A stretch of 64,000 nt of DNA from Jaltomata sinuosa (Eukaryota; Streptophyta; Magnoliopsida; Solanales; Solanaceae): positions 104,895 through 168,894 of the forward strand of contig QJPP01004118.1 in NCBI GenBank assembly GCA_003996215.1, in the 5' to 3' direction. Positions 58,083 through 64,000 of this stretch are shown here, piece after piece. Within the stretch, counting starts at the first letter, position 1. Each line of letters opens with the position of its first letter. The position numbers and the translations under genes are program-made. The notes beneath the pieces are model-generated. The model had not been told where the DNA came from. It searched no databases and saw only the letters and a list, made by a program, of their open reading frames with translations.

Positions 58083-59437
58083 TCACGGATATAACAATGA
58101 AAAAAAATAGGAAGTACTTCTCCACCAACTCTCCACCCCACACTTAAAACATGGCACTGTCCCCAGTGCTTCAAATAAATACAAAGGTAAAGAGTGAGAG
58201 AAGGAACTCCCTAGGCCTCTAAGTGTCGTCCTCATCATCGTCAAGAACGAATTCCTAATCCTGGTCAGCTGTCTGATCATCTACCGCTATAAAACACGGT
58301 ACCAGCATCATCATGAGTGTGGTGTACAATAGGATCTTCATCATCCAAGGGCTCCTGAAAAGTTGGACCCATCTTGCACATGTACATCGCACTGTCAGTT
58401 AATGGGTACCGATCACTCAATGCCAACATCTCCTCCTCGGTCACCAGCCGACCACTAATTCTCAGCTGAAAATTTTCCGTACCATACATCCTCCCCATCC
58501 AGCTCTCATCTCAGGCTTTCCAATCAGCATTGGAGAGCACCGGCCCATGTATAACATCTTGTGGCTTTGTTTTCGTCATATCCACCAGTTACGTCACAAG
58601 GTATGGGACTTGTGGTGGAACCAAGTTATGCACTTCTTCCTCAATCTACCATTGCCTAAGGAAATGGGTTACCAATCCCCCATAGCTGTAGCGCCACCTT
58701 TTGTTCTACGAAACTTGACCATGCTATGCCTTAGCATAGACGCTACATTGACCGACATCCTTTCATGAGCATATATACCAACACCACCCTATATTTAGTT
58801 ACCTCTGTGATGTGTGAGCATGGGAGGAGAGTGCTACACATAATTTTTAGCCAAACTCTCGATCCTGGCTGAAGTATGCATAGTGGAGGGTAGAATGTCT
58901 CTTTGTATCTTTCATTCTTTCCCACCAAGCTGTGGAGTCTACCCCAAAAAGTGTGTGGTGTATGTCTCTGTATGGCGGCTCCTCTTTCATTGTAAAATAT
59001 GGCGCTGCATCCATATGAGGTGTTCCCAAGAACTCATTTAGCAACCACGTGGTGAACCTGACAACCTTCCCTCGGATCCCCACCTTTTGGATTTGCCCTT
59101 TCTCTATCTGCCAGTTCGCATAGAATTCCCTCACAATAGTGAGGTTGCAATCCCCATGGTCCTGGAAGATGTACTGAAGGCCCAATCTATAGACCATCTC
59201 ATGGATTTTGGGGAATTTTACTTGTAGCCGAGCTTCATTAACATGCTCATCTGGGTGATATTTTGCTTCCTTTTGGGTCTCAAACCAGTCGAGCCCCTGC
59301 ACACTTACCGTCCTCTTTCCAAACTTTTGAGGGGGTGCCCGTGGGTTTGTAGGGGCTACCATTCTGGATGATTCCCCTTTTCGGGACCATTTTCCCCTAG
59401 TGCCTTCAGTCACCTGTTTCTTTCCTCGTGGTGGCAT
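58083..59437 (-). pseudogene. Extra ORF 3' of pol, unit 2, long open part
   Basis: From MPPRGKKQVTEGTRGKWSRK at 59437 the minus strand stays open for about 197 codons to 58847. It passes through FGKRTVSVQGLDWFETQKEA, the REFYANWQ segment, GKVVRFTTWLLNEFLGTPHM and GVDSTAWWERMKD. I chose this Met over the earlier in-frame one because the basic start matches unit 1. After a stop, further pieces are SGRLVTEEEMLALSDRYPLT and MYMCKMGPTFQEPLDD, with an acidic end at 58283-58498. The usual product is longer, so it is truncated. It lies 1.3 kb past pol, the additional-ORF position of Athila elements. Function is unknown; the match to the putative plant transposon protein domain is from pattern memory. 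Confidence 0.72.
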
Positions 59438-60779
59438 TGTACCTACAACACAAAAGTTACACAAATCAGCCCCGTACAATTTGAGCTAGCTAAATTAGTG
59501 TTTTGCATAGGATCATGACAACCACACACTTATTTCTCTAACAATGGTGTCTATAAGTTGCTAACATGAGGTACTCATACTTCCCTCTTTCAACACAATT
59601 TAAATTCCATCAACCTAAGACACCATCTCCACCAAATCATTTATACAAGTACATTCAATAGAATTCTCAAGGATTCTCTACCCCTTTTTCAAGTTTAAAC
59701 AATGTTCAAGGTCACCACTTCATTCCATGTACTACACATTATCATTATTTTTCTTGAAGTTTTTAAGGTGACCCATCTGTTCCTACTACTTATTATGCTC
59801 TCCATAAACCAAGACCCAACACAAAATAAGAGAGAAAATTCGAAATCCACCAACATTAGTGAAACTACGAAAAATAATCTTCTTTTGTGGGTGTATTTTA
59901 AGCTTTCAACCTTGCATCAATGCGGAAAAAATTTCAAATTCTTCCAACAAGTTAAATAAAGATTACACCTATCAGTCTTGACCATGAAAAGCATAAAGAA
60001 GAAGTAGAAAGCATTATGGTCTTTGTTTGAGCTTGCAATGGACAACAATGGAGGAAGAGAGAAAATTTTTGTGTGAGAGAGAAAGGGGGCGGCGCTACAA
60101 AGAAAAGATGAAGAGAAAATTTTAAGCTTTAGGTTGTCTTTTAAATGAATTGTGGTCAAGATTTTGGGTCTTGGGTTGGTTGACCTTTGACCCTTGATCG
60201 AGTTCACTTCCCAAAAAAAAGACATGGGGTGCTGCACTCGAGATACGCCAGCAAAGGCTCTCAGCAGTTCAGCGTGAGGCGCGATGCGCTCGCAAAGAGC
60301 CCGCCTGGGTATTCGGATGGTGCAGTGCGCCAGAGACACGACAACAAAGGCGCTCAGTAGTTTGTCCTATGCTGCGGTGCACCTGAGTTGGCGCTTGGGA
60401 GTTGGGGTCCTAGGGAGGCATGCTAGTAACATACCTGGCTGGGTTTCTATGAGGCGCGGTGCTCCCAGCTAGGAATTGGCTTGGCCCATCGCGCCATCAG
60501 TGCGCCAAACTGCCTCTTTGGTAGCATTTAGGTACTTACCTCTCCCTAGGACTCAAACATTTAGGTACTTACCTCTCCCTATGTCGTTCTTGGCTAGCAT
60601 TTTCCTTTTCCTCCCTGTAAAAACAACAAGCCATTAGAAAAATTGTGGGTTGCCTCCCACCTAGCGCCTTAGTTTTGGTCGTGGTACGACTCATATTTTT
60701 GTGTTTTTTTGATATTTTTGTCCTAACTATTACAATACATTCATGGGTTGCCTCCTACGCAGCGCCTGATTTAACATTG
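59438..60779 (-). other. Spacer between pol and extra ORF, unit 2
   Basis: This is the counterpart of 50659-52061, noncoding. It differs by a deletion of about 25 bases near 60017 and shortening in the GCGCC-rich part (60230-60510). A local duplication of TTTAGGTACTTACCTCTCCC occurs at 60527 and 60560. Confidence 0.55.
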
Positions 60780-61857
60780 CGGCATGACGCAACCTCAAAG
60801 ATCACTCATCCGATAGGGTAATTGAGGTTTTCTACCTGTCCACATCCTTAGACCAAAAATGCTTCACCCTTTGACCATTCACTACGAATGTGACCATGTC
60901 ACCGCTCTTCCGGAGTTCAACTGCACCATGCAGAGTCATCCATACTACCTCAAATGGTCCAGACCACTTAGACTTAAGCTTTCCAGGGAAAAGCTTCATC
61001 CTTGAGTTGAATAGGAGGACCTATTGGCCAGGTTCAAACGAGCGTGGAAGGATATGCTTTTCATGCCACCTCTTTGTATTCTCCTTGTAGAACTTGGAAT
61101 TCTCATACGCTTGCAACCTAAGCTTATCATGTTCATTAAGATGCATTTGCCTCTTCCGCCTAACCAGTTCATCATCCAGATTTAGCTTCTTTATATCCCA
61201 ATAATCTTGGTGTTCCAACTCGACTGGTAGATGCCAAGCCTTACCATATACAAGCCGATATGGAGAAGATCCAATGGGTGTTTTGTAGGATGTTTTGTAC
61301 GCCCATAGTGCATCATCAAGCTTCTCAGCCCACCTTTCTCTATGCATTCATGGTCTTCTTCAGAATCTGCTTCACCTCCCGATTTAATACCTCAACCTGC
61401 CTGCTCATTTAGGGATAATATGTTGTAGCCACCTTGTGACGCACCCCATACTTAGCCAATAATTTTCTGAACCAATTATTGATGAAATAAGCCCCACCAT
61501 CACTGATTATAGCTCGTGGATTACCAAATCTTGTGAATATGTTCTTTTTGAAAAACTTTAATACTGCATCATTGGTTGGAAGGGAGACTACTTCTACCCA
61601 CTTGGACACATAATCCACCACAACAAGTATGTACTTATTGCCGAAGGACGTTGGGAAGGGCCCCATGAAGTCAATTACCCACACATAAAATCTCCACCTC
61701 AAGGATATTCTGCAAAGTCATCTCATGCCTTCTTGATATAGCTCCAGTCCTCCGGAATTTGTCACAACTCCTTATGAAAGTTGTCGCATCTTTAAATATA
61801 GTAGGCCAATAAAAGACTGACTGTACTACTTTATGGGCGGTACGCTCTCCTCCATGA
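60780..61857 (-). pseudogene. Athila-type integrase, unit 2, interrupted by LTR X3
   Basis: The minus-strand core (61409-61702) keeps [18 protein letters not shown] and [20 protein letters not shown] but stops before the catalytic Glu (YYP, stop, MSRQVEVLNRE). The rest (61021-61347) continues in another frame with [21 protein letters not shown] short deletion removes three codons near 61560 relative to unit 1. At 61857, inside the zinc-binding region (after CCATGA), LTR X3 begins. Unit 1 has CCATGATGTCCCACAT uninterrupted at this place. Confidence 0.85.
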
Positions 61858-64000
61858 TGTAATGACTCTTCCGGTCATTTCCACGTATACGTTTTCGTTG
61901 TACCATTAGAGCTTGTTTGTAGCTGCCCCAAGTCATTTAAGGCTTGTTTGGACCAGTATTTCAGCGCCGGGTCCATTTGTTTGGTCGTATGATAAGTTTT
62001 GAAGTCAAGCAAGTCGGCAAAAGTTATCGGAAGTTTCTTTAATAAATTTTCTGAACTTTTAGTAAAATTTCTCAGAGCTTTTATCTCAATATATAAAAAG
62101 TTAGAAGTCCCTCAAAATACCAAATCGAAGGTCTACGAGTCTAGTTTCCAACGCACAAAACCTCACGTCCAACTGATCTCGGAGTAAAACGTTATGACTG
62201 TTTTACCGCGGACTGTCTGGCAGAAACTGGGTCGCGAACCGGGTCAGGTCAAAATCGATTTAAAGTCTCAACTTCACGTTTTAAAACGCCATTTCAGTTC
62301 TGAAACAGTGAGAAAACATAAGGGAGGGTTCCAAGAGAGTTCTTGTGTATCAAAATCGTGCGATGGTTAATTGCGAACCTAAATTTAAGAATTTTATTAG
62401 CATCGCGCGTATATTTGAAAATATTTTATTTTAAAGTTATATTTTTATTACATTTTTAGAGTATTTTAAATGTGTACGAAAAATACTTTTGTTATGACTT
62501 AATTGTGTATGGATTTATTTTATAAGGTTTGTATACATTGTAATATTTTAACGGAGATAGTAAATTTAGTTATGTTAAAAATTATTATTATAATATAGTA
62601 GGTTTTGTTTGAAATAATTTTCTATGAATTATGATACATTCAAAAAGTTATATTTATTTTACCACGAACCTTTGCAATACTCAAAATTAAGTGGAGAAGG
62701 AAATTTAGTGAAGTGGCACCACCACTTCCACGTGGAAGTGGTGGAGAAGTACACAACAAAAATTGCCACTAAGCTTTTCATCTAATGGCCACCTCAAAGT
62801 AGTAGTAATTATAATTATTAAATCAAGTGCTTCATTAATTTATATATGCAGATTGGGTAACTTTTAATTCAAAAAGCGTTTGTACAAACTCAGCAACCTT
62901 TTCCAACTATTTGATCCCAATTTAAATAGGTTGTGTGTTGTACGTATGTATATATGTATTACGCTAATAAGGGAGTTTGCACGAAAAATATTTTAATGAT
63001 ATATTTGATTACCGAAAGGAAAATTGATTATCTACGCCAAGTTATTCAAGCCTAAGTTTGAGTTTGATTTCGTTTTGGAGCTTTTCAAAGCAGTTCGGGC
63101 TTGGACATTGTCATCCTAGCAGCTTGTCGTCGGACGACAGGTAGGTTACGGTTTATTTTCCCTAGACTCCGCATATATAGGATAAAATTGTATTAATGGG
63201 CATCCTTGGGTTGATTTATTAGGTTGGGACCACAGACCTCGACCGCTTTATTCATGTACACCTACTTTTGTTCCTCCGTTGTTTGTAGTACGTGCCGATA
63301 TATTTTATTTACCCTTGTGGTCCTGTGAGACCTTGTTGACTCTGGAACATAGAAGGTGGGATTTTGGGAATGTCCGCGAGTCCTGGGCATAGAATTATCC
63401 TTCTAGGCTGGTTATGCTTGCTGAGTAGCTGTGGGCTTGTGCAAGGTCGATAGGTTGATTGTGAGCTGCTGGGCAGCTATTGTGTTTGATCATACCATTT
63501 CCATGCATATAAAGAGGTTTTATCCATGTTTTACTACGGTTTGGGCTTCGGGCCTACTTACACTATTTTCTAAACCTTGCATGGCCCCGGGGGCCCGTTT
63601 TTGATGGAAATAATTTGAAAATGCTTTGATTTAACTTGTGAATATTCTTGGGTAAAAGAAAGTAAAATTATGATTTAAATCACCAGTTTTACGATTAACG
63701 CTAGACTCGGCAGGGCCGGGGTTCTAGTTGAGTTTTCTTGCTATTTGAGATAATTTTAGCCTCGGTCGGACCGAGCACCCGAGATGAATTTCTACTGTTT
63801 AGACCCGGTTATGCCCGAGCACCCTTAGAGGGGTTTTTTTGAGATATTTTCCTACTAATTTAGTCCTGGACAGGGTCTGGGAATGCATATTCGAGACTGG
63901 GTCTCTATCTTGAAACCAGACTTGCTTCCGGATGACATGTTTTGATACTGAGTTTTAGTATGGTGTCAGGGACCTCCATGGACCTTGCCATCCGGGCCTA
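61858..64000 (+). mobile_element. LTR of plus-strand gypsy element X3, runs off the window
   Basis: It starts TGTAATGACTCTTCCGGTCA at 61858 in the middle of the unit 2 integrase. It matches LTR X1 in reverse orientation along its visible length: 62340-62660 versus 5050-5480, and 63120-63210 versus 4600-4690. The palindrome TGTCGTCGGACGACA at 63125-63139 is followed by GGTAGGTTA. X1 is about 3.0 kb, so roughly 0.9 kb of this LTR and any interior lie past the window. The expected 5 bp target duplication is CATGA (61853-61857). The small frame at 61999-62187 has no domain. Confidence 0.85.

Larger units (their letters stand above)
53889..61857. repeat. Tandem segmental duplication, unit 2, interrupted
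   Basis: It repeats unit 1 in order and orientation: extra-ORF fragment, LTR 2, 3' module, extra ORF, spacer, integrase. The repeat stops at 61857 because LTR X3 is inserted there. By comparison with unit 1, about 730 bases (rest of the integrase zinc region, linker and RNase H) should continue on the far side of that insertion. Confidence 0.88.

Overview
This window is repeat-dense nuclear DNA from a flowering plant. I see no intact host protein-coding gene, no tRNA or rRNA gene, and nothing prokaryotic. Nearly all of it is layers of decayed LTR retrotransposons of two Ty3/gypsy types. One type has long LTRs and a TGGTATCAGAGC (initiator-tRNA-Met) primer site. The other is Athila-like, with 1.4 kb TGAT...ATCA LTRs, an extra ORF downstream of pol, and in one case a TGGCGCC-type primer site. 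There are also a complete CACTA (En/Spm) DNA transposon, a tRNA-derived SINE and a MULE transposase remnant. The LTR style (TGTCATGACCC ends, repeated motif arrays such as CCGCTATAGCGG) suggests an asterid, most likely Solanaceae; that placement is an inference from memory of such LTRs.

Layout. 1-5681: minus-strand gypsy element X1 (decayed gag, primer site, 3.0 kb LTR). 5880-6775: unknown ORF and MULE transposase C-terminus. 6776-10180: minus-strand gypsy element A (RT, protease, gag, primer site, LTR). 10181-11512: truncated Athila-like LTR. 11593-28747: one 3.0 kb LTR (element D), split by a 5.5 kb CACTA element (12892-18416, itself carrying a SINE) and by an 8.6 kb element without recognisable coding (18872-27500) with two 3.36 kb LTRs. 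28748-29353: plus-strand RT/RNase H fragment, cut on the left by D and on the right by another LTR (29354-31966). 31967-33550: truncated LTR X2. 33579-38759: 3' half of a plus-strand Athila-like element. 38813-45128: minus-strand Athila-like LTRs and 3' noncoding modules. 45129-61857: 8.76 kb tandem segmental duplication of a chimeric Athila-like region (RNase H, integrase, extra ORF, LTR, and part of a second extra ORF). 61858-64000: a plus-strand X-family LTR (X3) inserted into the second integrase copy and running off the window.

These genes do not work together as a functional unit. The coding remnants are broken by stops, frameshifts and insertions. The longest open pieces are an integrase core with its full D,D35,E triad (52437-53069) and an extra ORF open for about 197 codons (58847-59437). 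The value of the window lies in its nesting order, the tandem duplication, and the short repeated motif arrays carried by several unrelated LTR families.
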